Shown one piece after another: positions 13,201-25,931 of a DNA stretch of 64,000 bases. The stretch lies in assembly GCA_028551475.1 (NCBI GenBank), contig CM052362.1:5951354-6015353 (forward strand), given 5' to 3'. Every line of letters starts with the position of its first letter. Positions within the stretch are counted from its first letter, which is position 1. The notes beneath the pieces were generated by a model. That model did no database searches, was not told the origin of the DNA, and was given only the letters and a program-made list of their open reading frames with translations. The translations under genes and the position numbers were made by a program. The stretch comes from Casuarina equisetifolia (taxonomy: Eukaryota; Streptophyta; Magnoliopsida; Fagales; Casuarinaceae).

Positions 13201-14729
13201 TGATCAGGTAATATCCAGTGGAGCGTTGGGATGACAACTGAATATAGGAGAAACATACTGCACAGAGATATTGAAGATATTTGAATTATTACAGCATAAA
13301 ATCAATGATAGAACTTCATCGCCAACAGAAGCATTAATAACCTGGGAACACAGGCTCAAATGACAGTAAAATATGTACGAAAAGCAGGCCAGAAACCACT
13401 GGCTGAATGCATTTCCACTTTTGGTACTGAGATATTATAATACAAGTGCATCAGTACACACTCCCCTGTGCATACACACAGACAAACCAAACCCCGTACA
13501 CACACGAATGCATGGTGCAGAAAGCTTTTTTACCGTACACAGTTTAGTTTTATTTTTTAGTCATGTAATCATGCTGCGGTAGCAAGTGAAAGGGGTGAAA
13601 TAAATCATTCCCTATAAGGCTTCAGTTTCCTGTATTTGACAATTGCTGCTTCTTCTTCTTCTTCTTCTTCTTCTTCTTTTTCTAATTTTGTTTTTAATGC
13701 GTTTTGTTCCTCCCTTGAGAATATTGTTGTCTGTTTGTCACACAATCTTCAAATTACCAGACGAGGTGGTAAGGTACCAAAAGAGAGGCCAACCTTGTGC
13801 AGGGGTCACTATTGTGGAAGATTTAAATACTTATAGTTGAAACTTTTCAGAGTGGATTTCTTGTATACAGTCAGTACACTTGGTATTCGAACTCCCTTTT
13901 ATCAACAAATTATTAGTAATATAAAAGATTTTTAATTCAAATTAGAGGTGTTGTGCTGGCAGGCTAGCTCATGGATCTGGTAGTTAAAACTCACTCAGCA
14001 GAACTAAATTATTCCCGAACTTCAAATCTACAAATATAAAGTCTGCTAAGAAATCCAAGATTTCATACAAGCGATGTCATATTTATTGTAAAACCAGATT
14101 TATATAGATTATAGTTAGGTTCCTGAGAAAAATCACAACTCCAAAACGGATAAAACAATCAGTAGCCAGGTTTCTGATACCAAATATAACAAACCCAACC
14201 ATTGAGCCAAAATGCCTAACCCTGTTTGGGACGGCTTGTTCAATTACCTTTAGGACCATACCATTAAGGCAGCAGTCAAAAACAAAATTACCAAAAATGC
14301 TTTTCGCGGGACACTCAGATCAAAATTTTTGTCCAACTAAACCTTCCGCAGATGAATAAATAGATAAATAAATTACCTTCCTAAATAAATAAATCCATTC
14401 AGAAGAAAACATTGCCCCGTTCTGATCAAAAGCTTCCTGGACCTGCCACAACATTTAAAAATAAATAAAAAATAACTAAACTGAAGACAGTAACTAATCG
14501 AACAATTCCTTGTTTCCTTCTATCTTCCAAGATTTTCTCGGCAACCAAACAGAAAGGAAACGTAATTTGAAACAAAGCCGTGCACGGGAAGTCAATAATC
14601 TGAGGACCTGCGGCAGAGAATGACGACCCGGTGAAGACAACAGGCTTCTCTGAAACCCTCCAGCCATAGCAGCGTCGCTTGCTTCAATTTTGCGCCACTA
14701 AGCTTCAACAGCGGGGCAGAAGCTTCCAT
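7232..14729 (-). CDS. EI24: EI24-family multi-pass membrane protein
   Basis: Eleven exons on the minus strand, all with GT-AG boundaries: 14729-14608, 14442-14377, 13257-13107, 11885-11833, 11449-11318, 11191-11128, 10947-10862, 10778-10696, 8821-8745, 8624-8509, 7298-7232. Phases join without a break to give 338 codons plus stop. Recognisable family blocks in order: LLWLEGFREACCLHRV, RSRKLLIRTGQCFLLNG, VVIPTLHWILPDQC, WFYPLYVFSFILSAMWYND, LLNFLLLSWMYAYYCFEYKW, KRLDYFETNWAFFAGFGSPC and a final RKWKGVGLGRLPIFY...LSMR tail ending in NKAD. Several long hydrophobic segments indicate an integral membrane protein. Animal EI24 (EPG-4 in nematodes) is an ER protein needed for autophagy; the plant member's role is not well established. 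The ATG at 14729 matches the family N-terminus (short leader, then KLKQATLLWLEGF). It is divergent from the CMC4-like gene, with 946 bases between the start codons. Confidence 0.93.
13648..13678. repeat. (CTT)n microsatellite in EI24 intron 2
   Basis: About ten consecutive CTT/TTC units inside the intron between EI24 exons 2 and 3. No function is implied; it is useful as a marker. Confidence 0.9.
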
Positions 14730-15675
14730 TTCAGAGACGGAGGGAGAGGAAGAGAGCCCGGCTGTAGAGACAGGAGCCTCCAGTAAACAAATAAATAAGT
14801 TGCCTTGGGGAACTTAGTTCAGAGATGCTCCGAAGCTACGACTAATGATTGGGCCACGTCAGAGGAGGGATCCGCAAGCAATTTTACTCCGGTTTTTTCT
14901 GATAAAATACTATTTTCAAAATTTTGAATTGGAGAATTATCAAAAATCAAAAACTTTATTTCCACGTGATTCTTCAATCAAATATATCAACATACATCTC
15001 ATACAACTTTAAGATCAACACGAGATTTGAAATCTTTTGAAATTTTCTTTTCATATATTTATTTCTTTTTAAACATTTAATAAGTATAGGCTTGACTTAA
15101 TGCTTAATTTTTTAATATTACAATACATTCCTTCAAATTCATGTATCTAAATGTCAAATTTTAATTTTTATAGTTGACGTCTTTACTAGTTCAACACTAA
15201 GTTAGTTGATTAACAATATTAACTATCTATGAAAAATATAATTCTAAAAAATAGTAGTTAAAAACAATTTGAATGGTATGGTAAAAGAGATAAAAATTAA
15301 TTTTATTAAATAAAAATATAATAAATAATATTATTTATTTTTGTGATAATTATATAATACATGTACAAAACTAATATTTTAGAGAAACTATAAAATTATT
15401 AAAGTAATTAAATGAGATATATCTTAACTCACAATATATAAGTAATTATGGAAAATAATGATATAAAAAATTATAATAAAGATAAAAATTAATATAGACA
15501 AAAAATATTTAAACTAATTAAATTATATAAATGTTGTTTCATGCCGAGAGTGATATTTACCCCTGGCTGTTATGTGGCTCTTTGCGAAGGTCGGTTTCCA
15601 CGAAGCGTTGAACCCACCATTTCTGTACATTTCTCAAGTCGGAACAGAATCTGGAGAAAGAGAGAGAAGGGGAGA
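14730..15675. promoter_or_regulatory. Shared divergent promoter region between EI24 and the CMC4-like gene
   Basis: Head-to-head spacer. The EI24 side (14730-14880) is GC-balanced and probably holds its 5' UTR. The middle (about 14885-15540) is very AT-rich, and the last 130 bases before the CMC4-like ATG are GC-balanced again. No clear TATA box or other element was assigned. Confidence 0.4.
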
Positions 15676-18600
15676 ATGGCGCAGCCGAGCAAAGAGCCGT
15701 GCAAGAAAGAGGCTTGCGACATCCAAGCCTGTCTCTCCAAGAACAACTTTCTTCCACAGAAGTATGTTTCAGTTTCATGTGCTTTTTTGTTTACGTTTAT
15801 ATTCATTACCTCTTCGGTTTGGTTGCTGAGAAAGTGTAAGAAAACGAAAGAACGTGGAACTAATGTAGAATTTTGTGCTCTATGCTGTTTCGGTTTCTTT
15901 GAGATTGAAGTTGCGAAGTTGTGGTCGTAATAGCTCTTTCCGCTGTTTAATAGAGGGGGAATTGCTTTCTTTGTTAGGATTTTTACATCTTCGCGGTGAT
16001 CAAACGTATATTTCTGGCCTAAGTTTACCATTTTTTGATATTTGGAGCTCATGATGGTTGTCTTTGCTAACTTGTTGCTGTCTTGTGCTATTTAGCTAAT
16101 TGTCAAATTTCTTTGTGTGATCAGTAGGTGGATTACGATGACTTAGCCATTTAGAGAATTTTCTTTCTATGGTTGATAAAGTATGAATCAAATTTTTTCT
16201 GTCTACTTAAATGAAGGAAGAAATTGATGTCTCACTCTTAGTTCAAGTTGTCAATTATTTAGGAATATTGGATCATCCAAATATGATATCTTTGACACAA
16301 AAGAAATAAGCTAAGACAAATCCGTAGAAGATAATTGTAGCCAATTAGGATTAGAGTTTCTCCAATAGTCCTTATCCTGCTTAGATGTTTATGACTATGC
16401 TTGCTTGTTAGATGATCCCATCAAACAGCTTCCACTTAGTAGAAGTTTACTATTGCAGGTACAAATGATTTTGCTAAACTAACAAGGTGATGAGCCTTTT
16501 CTTAGCTTTTCATCCAGTTGGCCCCTCTAAGTTGTCTAATATTTGCTTTAGGATTAAGAACATATTGATGTGTTACTACACTTCTATGAGGCTTTTTACA
16601 AGAGAAGTCACCATTTTTTCTCCTTTAGTGAGGTCATAAGGAAGAGTTTATACACATTCCTCTCGGGTTATTTTCCGACTTGTATCATCTTAATCATAAT
16701 TAACAAAAAGTTCTATTCAAATAACAATCAAACTTATTTTTTAATATGTTTGAAAAATTGAACATATCATAATCGTTATACATGCTCTTGGAAATAGTAG
16801 CCTATGGACTCTTATCGTGTTTGATATTTATCCTTTCTTTCTCCTTTAAAAGCTCTTCCTTATGTCTTGTTGTGTATGTTCGTGGGTGGTTGGGTTTCAC
16901 TTCCATCTTCTATGTCTAGTTTGTGGAAATCACATTTGATTTTGCACATTGACAAGAACAACTTTAAAGGTTTATTAGTGAGAAAAAATTTCTTGAATCT
17001 TTGAATCAAGACCTGCAGATGATCTAGGGTTCTTTATTTCAACGAACTTTGCTGCCTTGCGAGCTATTCTGGGAAGGCATGGTGCTCAGGCATTTATCTT
17101 ATGATGAAATCAGAGGTTCCACAGATGGTTTAATTTAAGAGTGCTATCTTCATATCCTTTGTTTGGAGTTTTTGCCCAGAACTATGCAGCCATCATGTCT
17201 TTAAAAACGAGTGATTTAAGTGGTCATAGTTGGTGGAGTAATTGGTCATGCGACCCTTTGCCTACCTATTTCATTGCTACTCCAATTTGCAAACACCAAA
17301 CCGCTCATGGTGTTAGGAACTGCAGTTGACCTTCAGTTGCTATTACTGCACCAAAAGCAATTGCTCTTAGAGAGAGACAAACTCTATTTCTTAAACATCT
17401 TTAGCAGTAGTGTCTTCAAACTTGCTAGCCACTCGATGCACACACACTTACGAAACCCACCAAGCCCAAAAAACACGTCATCCCCTCTCCTCCCCACTAA
17501 CCCGCCAAACCCCACACCACCCCTTCAACCCCCCCCCCCCCCCTTCTCCTTGCGTCTCTTTCCTCATCCTCCTCCTCTTCTTAGACTACCTATTGATAAC
17601 AAGAGTTGAATCTATGACTTACTTTGATATCCCCTATTAGGATCCTTAGGCACTACCATTGCATCAAAAGCAATCAATGTAAGTGAGGCATACCCTATGT
17701 CTTAAATCTTGAATAGCAGTGTCTGCAGACTTGTTGACCACGTAGCACATATGACCCGCTAAGTCCAACATATGATCCATTATGTTACTGTTTGCAGAAT
17801 CTGCCTTCAGAAAGGGTATTTTTGGAATATGGTCTTCAAGAAAAAGTGACAATTGATTGATTTGTGATTTAGAAAATGTGAAAGTGAGCACTTCAGTACA
17901 TGAAATATTTGATCGTTGGTATCAATGTTGTGTTTAACAACATAATATATGGATGCTAATAGAGTCAGGTTGGGTGCAACTTTCATTCAGAATTGTCATA
18001 CGGTGAGCAGAGTGTCCTTTGTGCTGATTGATTTGTATCCTTACCCACATCCGAAGTTTCTCGTGGGATGTCAAAATGCATGATAAGGGTCAAGAGATAC
18101 ATTCTGATCGACTTTATTTGAGAACTCTCATGCACCCCTCATATTGACTTCTTTGACCCTGCTTCTACTTAATTATCTGAGCTTTTCCAGTGTCTGGGTT
18201 TGCATTCACTAACTTTTCAGTTGTTTTCGGCTGAAGACCTTTTCCACTTTCTCAACCTAAGCTATCAAGGAATAGCAGGACTTTATATGTAACCACATTG
18301 CTCATTCTCAAACTTAGAACTCTAGTCCAGCACTCTAGGGGGCATTTTCTCCCGCACAAAATAATAGGGCTAGCTTCCTTTTGGTAGTTTTTTTGTGGCA
18401 AAGGTAAACATGAAAATGATCATATCCACAAAAGCTGTGCTAAACAGCTTACAAAGAGGGAATAAATATCATGCTCTTTACTTACCTTTTGGGGGACAGC
18501 TTTCTCAATTCCCAACTGTTCAGGGAGTTGCTACTTTTTCCTTTTTCTTCTCTGTTGGAGTGGTAAGACCAAGAACATAGGGTAAGCAACGTATCTATAC

Positions 18601-18986
18601 GACCTAAGTTTAGGGAGTGCATTTGTGGCTGTGAATTTGATGGACTTGTTTTCTTCTAACTTTATTATTGTCTGTACCAGTTTTTGCTTTGTTCATTTTT
18701 TTATCATTTTTGAGAGTTACATGTTTGACACAGGCCTGATGCGCTTTCCTTTTATCTCAGTGTCACGTAAATCTGCCTGCACTAGATTTCCCCATAGCTT
18801 ATTTTTATCTATGGAGATGTTAAAGCAACGGTTAAGATCTCAATTTATGAACATTTGATGCCATTATGTTTATCCTGTAGGTGCCTAAAAGTTATCGAAT
18901 TGCTGCAGTCTTGTTGCGAGAAATGTGACTATAAGTCGACACACTGTGCATCTGTCTCTGGCCTTCTGAAGCAAAATCACAAGTAA
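15676..18986 (+). CDS. CMC4: CMC4-like twin-cysteine mitochondrial protein
   Basis: Two exons, 15676-15761 and 18881-18986, with donor GTATGT and acceptor CTGTAG. They splice to 63 codons plus stop. Cysteines fall at residues 9, 14, 19, 30, 40, 41, 44 and 51; the 30-40 and 41-51 pairs have nine residues between them. This order (C-x4-C-x4-C-x10-C-x9-CC-...-C) matches CMC4 (p8MTCP1), a small protein of the mitochondrial intermembrane space folded by the Mia40 disulfide relay. There is no targeting presequence, as expected for Mia40 substrates. The 3.1 kb intron is about sixteen times longer than the coding sequence. The first exon alone would give a plausible but wrong 129-residue frame starting upstream at 15541. 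The last exon was found only by extending the cysteine pattern. Confidence 0.9.
17330..17770. repeat. Diverged repeat pair and C-rich tract inside the CMC4 intron
   Basis: About 90 bases at 17343-17430 (GCACCAAAAGCAATTG...TTCTTAAACATCTTTAGCAG..TGTCTTCAAACTTGCTAGCCAC) recur at about 17659-17740 as GCATCAAAAGCAATCA...GTCTTAAATCTTGAATAGCAGTGTCTGCAGACTTGTTGACCAC. Between the copies the plus strand is almost entirely C, A and T (17445-17560), including a run of about 14 C at 17529-17542. The pair is probably an old duplication or two fragments of one element. Confidence 0.5.
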
Positions 18987-20020
18987 AAGCCATTTCCTGA
19001 CAATATACTAGAAATGGCCCCTCTAGCTCTTTGCTTATGCCCATTTTTAAGGCAAATGCTATAGTACCACAATAATGGTTGTGGTTAGTCAATTCGTAGT
19101 ATCAGACAGGCTTATGGTAAGAAACCGATCCCATACTAAACTCAGTGTTTGGTAGAGAGAAGGAGAAAGCAAAATAACATGATTTTGTCATCCCAAAGAA
19201 TTCCAGAGAAATTTTGAGATTTGGAGTAATGTTACTAACGGTCGACAGCTACATTTATTTCAGTGCGATACTTTTTACATGGATGCTTGCTACTCAACAT
19301 ATTGAGATCTAAATTTTATTTCTTCCTGTGTTTAAGAACACAGCCTTTATTTTTCTAGATCTCATCTTGGGGTGCATTTTCCTGGAATCTGCTGAGGTTC
19401 TTCTATTTACGATGGCATTACAGATATGTACACATATTATTAAGGAGCTCGGATTCCTTATGGATTGCAAACTTGATAATCATATTCAGAAAGCAATTCT
19501 CGCTTGAATAATTTTTCAATGACCCCGAGATTGATGATTGAAGAATAATGTCTCAAGTCTGGTAATTGTACGAGATCCAGAAAAGCTTGTATGTTTAAAA
19601 GATGAGGCACGTAACAAAAACGTAGATTGCTTCAAGAAAAGAAGTATGTCTACAGAATGATAAAAAATGAGAGAAGCATAGCAGAAACTTCGAGCTCAAA
19701 CTTTGACAGGAAAAGCATCAAACTCGAAAGAATGAAACTTTAAACATTATATGAAAAATGTGCACGAAGTTATGTTCGCCAATGCCTTCCGTATAGATTT
19801 GGGAGAATGTGTATACAAAGCAATGGCGAAACCATGGTTCCTCTCAAGCTACAGAGAAAAAGAAAAAGAATAATCAAAATCTCACATTAAGTTCTCTCTC
19901 TCTTTCTCTTCGCTCGCTTCAGCCAAGAATAACATGATGATCTCGTGGACGGATAACTTCATAAAATATAAGTTGCAACAGCCCTCCCCAGAAAAACGTG
20001 TTCGCGGTTATACATGTGCC
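18987..20020. other. Convergent 3' spacer between the CMC4-like and NIPA genes
   Basis: Holds the 3' UTRs of two genes transcribed towards each other. No further gene was recognised. The part next to 20020 contains a CT-rich stretch and is probably the NIPA 3' UTR. Confidence 0.5.
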
Positions 20021-23000
20021 TCATGATCTCAAAGAATCCTGCGTTCTAAGAGGGATGCCTTCAGCACCATTAATGCCATCCTCCTCTGAATGCTTAGAAA
20101 ATCGCATGGACGGAGACGATGACAAACCTATACGTAATTTAATTCATAACCCATTTCAGGATGCCAGAAAAAGAAAAGGTAAAACAGTTAAAAAAAACTA
20201 TTGGGCACTAAGTAACCCATCATCATTTAGACGAAGGGTTCAGGAGTACTACAAAGAGAGCATACCATCTGCCATGTCCTTCGTTTTGTGAAGAAGAAAA
20301 GTCCCTGAAAGGATAGTCACAAAGCCACACATTTCTGTCACCACCTGGGTCGGACTCTGTCTATCCCAGTCCTGAAAGTAAAATAAATCACTTAACGTCA
20401 TGTAGTTGTTTTCATCACATGAAAATTGCAAACGAGTCTGTAGACACAATGATGTAGGCTTGAGGGGTAAAAAGGAGCTCAAACTATGGAAACCATATCA
20501 GAGATGCACTTCGTACAATGGCTAAATTAAATATCACATAATTAAAAGCAAGATCACTGTTGTCATTCTGAAGAACCGAAATTGAAACAAATGACAAGGA
20601 TTAAAACTAGCGCATGCGTTGGAGGGAAAAAGGAAGAGCAGGCAGCCCTGGGGGGGTGGAAGGAGGAGGAGGATGAGATTGTGGGTGATGAAGTTACACT
20701 AAAGAGACTTTATAGACTTGGTGAATAAGTCATGTTCATGCCTTTTGTTTATGAGCAAATTAAAAGTCCTTAATTAACTAATAGAAACAAAGGAGCAGCA
20801 TTAGCAGCTTGTTGCTATTTTTTCTTTGTACTCAGATGTTGGTGCATTTACTGAAATTAAATTTTGAATCACATGATCTATTGGTAATTCAAGTTTAAAA
20901 CATTTGAGACCCAGAATTAACAAATAAAATTAAAACCCCCGAGACAGAAATGGAGCTAAAATAAAGTGCAAATGATTACGCCAAGGAATAAGTAAACATT
21001 GCAGCAAGCGGAGGAGTTCGGCCCAGTTTATATGAGACAGAAGTTACAAACAAATATTAAGGAATATATCACTGATTCAAAGTTTAACGGACTCACTCAT
21101 AGGCCAAAACAATTGCCCATGGCATGTAAATTAGAAACTTGGCATAAACCAAAGTCCTCTATGATGACCAACTTTATGATATCCTCAAAATCCTATGTTC
21201 TTACGTTGATATATTAACTTAACTTCTTCTCAATGACAAAATATAAATGTGATAGCAAAAGCAACTGTTCAGATAATATTGATCACAAGAAGAATGGTAC
21301 CTTAAACATGATGACACTAGCCAAAATAGTAAGTGATGTGAACATAACATAGTATATGGGAGATACAACAGCCGTGTTAAAAGTATCAAGAGCCTGCAAT
21401 TGAAGAAACAAAGCAAAAAATTTCAAATGAATAACTTGAAAGTGTATCTGTCACATAATAGGGGATCAAAAGTATAATAATAGCTTGAGAGTATCCATAT
21501 GATCAGAAGTATAAGGGGGAGTTCAGGAATTTTAAGGTAAAAATCATTGTAATGGTAGATCAAACGCTTCTTCAGATCAGTCAATCCAACATGGACTCAT
21601 TCTAAACTGCAGCTACTCCAATGGTCATTCATTTCAAGACAGCATGTAACCCAATGCTCAGAGACCATCTTTTAACAATTACTTAAAAATCATTGGATCA
21701 CTCTGTAGCGTAGATTAGTTTGCTAGAGACAAGGTAACCAATAAGAAAACAACAAAAAATCAAGGGTGTCCAGAAATCTCCTAAATGCCAGTCCAATTGA
21801 ACTCGCTAATCCTTTTTGCTTGATCCAAGTCTTGAAACCATATTATGTCAATCGACTGTATTCATCAGAGAGACTAATAAGAAATCAATTCTTCATCTTA
21901 CCTTAGCCTAGTCCACACCATTAAATTGCATCGTGACATCTTAAAATAACTGAAGTCTCCTTTACATGAATTAATGTTGCACCTTTTACACAGATCAAAA
22001 TTCATTCACCAAAACTAAACCTTTTATTCTTTTAAGCCACATTGAGGCAGAATCCTGACAGTAAGTAGTACATGATGACAATCAGAGATATCATGGCTCC
22101 AGAATCAGTCAAGTCCTAGGAGACCTCATGAAGTCCACAAAAGAAAATATTGAAAAAAAAAAAAACAAAGAAGGGACATTTTGCGAACAACACCCCTACC
22201 TAATAAATCGATTTTCTAAAGAAAACAAAAAGGTAATATCTGGCCCCTTGATAGAAACAAGCACTTGGAATGACAGTCTAAATGTAGAAAATTCAGATGT
22301 GTGGCCAACATATCCCTTTTGGAAACTGTAGATGTCTGGTTATCTATGACAATGACCAAAAATTACATGGCGGAAGAAAATTTCCTGTTTCAATTTTTAC
22401 TTAAATTGTCTCTATGACTCACGAAATGTAGTTCCTCAAAAGCTTGAAAGAGATGGATTTCAGGTTAACCATTCAATTCATTTCCTTATCCCACAACAGC
22501 CAGATAAGTAGGATACATGTTTAAAAGCTTTGCATTAGTCTACTTAGGAACATAGAAATATACTCCACTGCTAAGTTGTAATGAAAGGACAAATTTAAAT
22601 ATGCATTTTCCAAGAAAATTTGTACTCAAAAGATAAAAGTAGCAATAAGATAACAACTAAAATAAGGGAAAAATAAAATAAATGATCCAGGGATAGGAGA
22701 GATAGTCATTACCTTATTTAAATAATTCATTTGGGTAAGAATACAAGTAATCACAACTAAAGTGAATACCCAAGTTTGGGGGTAAATTAGTTGATTCATC
22801 CCTGATAATGTCAACTTCAAAGCAATTCCAAGTGCTTTGACACTCATGACCTGTCAAGGAGCACCCTTATAAAACAAATACATGAAGATAAAACTTGGGT
22901 AGCAAAAGCACTAGAGAGTTTAGAATTAAATATTAATACATACCGACAAAGAACCTACAAGGGAACAAACTCCAACGTACACCAGTATGTGTGTCTGTCC

Positions 23001-25931
23001 ATATTGTGGGATAACGTGGAATATAAGTATCAAAGCAACTGCTATAACTAAACCGGCATACATAAGAAAAGCTGATGAAAAGAAAAGAAAAGAAAAGTTA
23101 ATTAGCCAAATGAGAGAGTCAAAGATATAGGAACTCAAAAAGCTTAGAACGACAATTGATAATAAACAAAAATGACTCTTGTGAACATTAAATTACCTGG
23201 CTCCATAGCAAGCTCCCAAACTTCTATCACAGATTCAATCTCACGTTCCTGGGGAGCATGTAGAACAATTGTTGTTGAACCCACAACACACAGAACACAA
23301 CCAAGAATCCCAAAAATATGGAGCCTCTCCCGCAAAATAACATGTGCAAGTGCAGCACTGCAAGACAGCATGTCAGTCAGCACTCATCACTAGAGAACTA
23401 GACCTTTTTTTTTTTAAAGAAAGTTGTTTATCGTGCCTGATAATAATGCTGAGAGCTCCAAGAGGAGTGACCAGTATGGCTGGCGCAAATGCATAGGCCG
23501 CAAAATTAGCAACTTCACCCACGATCACTGTTGAATGGAAAGTGCCCAAATGAAACTCGTAGATAAAATCATGAATTACAAGCTATTGTAATCACAAATA
23601 ACATCTAAGACATAATATTTGTTATTTTCTAACTAGTTCCATGCATATTTAGACGGAAAATCAAGAAATAAACCCTTTTGAAGCTCGCTTTGCATTTTTA
23701 TTGAAATTTGAAATAGTGTGTTCTGTACATATAAACTTATTACAAGCAACTCGCAAATGTAACAAGATCTAGGAGTAAAAATATTATAACGTAATTTGTA
23801 TATCCATTTAGTAGCCACCAAGGGAAAATGAGAGGCTTATAAAGGCTTACTACTAATTATCTTGCACAAAAGGAGATAACTGCATAATAATTCTACTTTA
23901 ACATTAGGGTAATGTTCCAAATTTTAGTTTGTTAAACAGTCTGTAAACCTTTATCACATAATTTTAGAACCTAAATTGCGTCTAAAAAAAGGACCAATTT
24001 GTGTTTTTTACCTTATAATTTTTTGTAATTAAATCAAAATCAAAGGTTTTGTTGTTTCAACTCTTCAGCAACTTAGTGTTGAAAAATGATCCACACTTCA
24101 TGATAGCTGAAGGGAGATCATCAAGATTCAAAGACCAAGGCAATCCAGTTATGATTGGTAACCAACACTATAACAAGGATGACTACATACTCTACCTATA
24201 CAATTTGCTCATCGTTTCTTTTTCTATTAATAGATGACAACCAATATTAGTTACTTAGCAATCAGTCTGAAAAATCATCAATATACAAGTCTAAACATTC
24301 TAACAAGAGAACCATGTCAAGAAACCCCAAATTTATCATGAAAACCAGGCAACCCACTTGGACCTCATCGAACCACATTTGGATTTTCCTAATCATGTAC
24401 AACCAAGATACTTGAACTTAGTTGGGCATGTAGCTTTACCTAGGGCTTATGTTAGGGTCAGCAGGCTCATCTTGAGCATAGACATCATTATATGTACAGA
24501 CATTACACATGTAACATGTAATCCAACCCCATTGCCTTTGTTGGAGAAAGTTTGAACATATAAGAATGTTTCTGCCAGGTTGAAGAGAAACTCTCACAAA
24601 TACTGCCAGAACAGGTGATATAGACCAGTAACTGGATTTCAGATTCATTTAGCAAGGGGGAAGTCGAATAGCAAAGCTAGTCTTGGTCGATGATAAAATC
24701 AAATCATATAAAAACTCACTTGTTATCATTCCCACCCACCATAGAGGCTCATATAAGTAAGAGTAACCTCCAACACCTGCCAAAAAATCAGCGAACTTAA
24801 TTTCAAGAGTGTATGTAACATAGGCATTGCCTTAAAACTAAATTCCAAGATACAAAAGAGCATTCACGTGCTAAATAATGCAACCTCCATCCCACTAGCA
24901 CCAGTGCATATTAAAGACGTGTGAATAAATGGCATGCTCCAAAAAGGGAAATATAAAAATCAGTTTGACAGATACACTACTGAGTCATGTAGAGCAAAAT
25001 TCAAACATTTGGGCATGGAAATATGAAAGAAAATTGGAATCAGGCCTCCCAAAATTGTCCAAGAATCAAGACTTCCCATTCCTTAATGATGTTCTATGAC
25101 ATTAGTCAATGCACATCCACACAGAATTAGATGATAAAGGCAAAAGGCACTAAATTTAGTCACTATTCCTTTCAAAGTCCCTGTACAGAGGGTTTGTTTA
25201 AACTTCATATACTCATTTTCCCATTTACGTTTCTCAACACACAACTGGATACAAGCAAAAAAATCAAAAAGGAAAAAAGCGATGACCCATAGATTATAGA
25301 ACTCTACTTTAACTAGGTCTGTTAGTTTCTTGTCCCTTTGCAATTGGAGTCGACGGAGTCAAATGTACTGTTAATTATAAATTCCTATGTTAAAAATCTC
25401 TACTACATAATAGATCAGATCATATATTCTAAAAGATGAAATCGAAATTATGCAAAATCTCAACTTCTCAGCCGCATGCCCCTCACATGTCACAAAGATG
25501 CATGACAGAGTCCATCAAACAGGCTTCGCTCTTTCGTCAGTGACTTTCATTCATTCAATCTTTTAACTGTCTTTAGCAACAAAAACTAAACGAAAATGAA
25601 TAGATGAAACTAGATTGAGATTACTTCATAGTAACAAACTCCATTAGCAGTTTCATCCATTTTCCATTTTTCACCAACAACAAGATCGAAAATCACCAAG
25701 CCGCAACCTCAAAAATGACGGAAACGTACAAAGTGGTCCAAATGTTATGGGGAATTCCATACCTGCCCTGATTCCAGAAGCGCCGGCCTTCTTCAAGCCC
25801 TTCTTCTTGACAATAAAACTAGCGCCGATGAAGATGCTCGACGAGAGAGCAAGCACAAGGCCCTTTACATTGTCAGAGGCCATGCCCTCGCGCCAGCTCA
25901 TCGGCGGAGTCTTAGGGATCGTCGTCGCCAT
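20021..25931 (-). CDS. Probable magnesium transporter, NIPA family
   Basis: Nine exons on the minus strand: 25931-25763, 24776-24720, 23527-23437, 23357-23197, 23071-22944, 22850-22713, 21393-21301, 20371-20266, 20127-20021. They join in phase to 349 codons plus stop, the usual NIPA length. Family blocks in order: [191 protein letters not shown] proteins have about nine membrane spans; plant members are annotated as Mg2+ transporters by homology. The intron after exon 3 (23436-23358, 79 bases) starts with GC rather than GT; all others are GT-AG. The cytoplasmic tail after KTKDMADG is the least conserved part. Confidence 0.93.

Noticed and set aside
15541..15930. A 129-codon frame starting upstream of the CMC4-like ATG
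   Set aside because: It reads through the exon 1 donor into the intron. The conserved product starts at 15676 and splices to 18881.
17141..17609. Apparent fragment resembling a small membrane-protein gene (VIVGGVIGHATLC) in the CMC4 intron
   Set aside because: The resemblance covers only a few residues, frames are mixed with C-rich low complexity, and no second conserved block was found.
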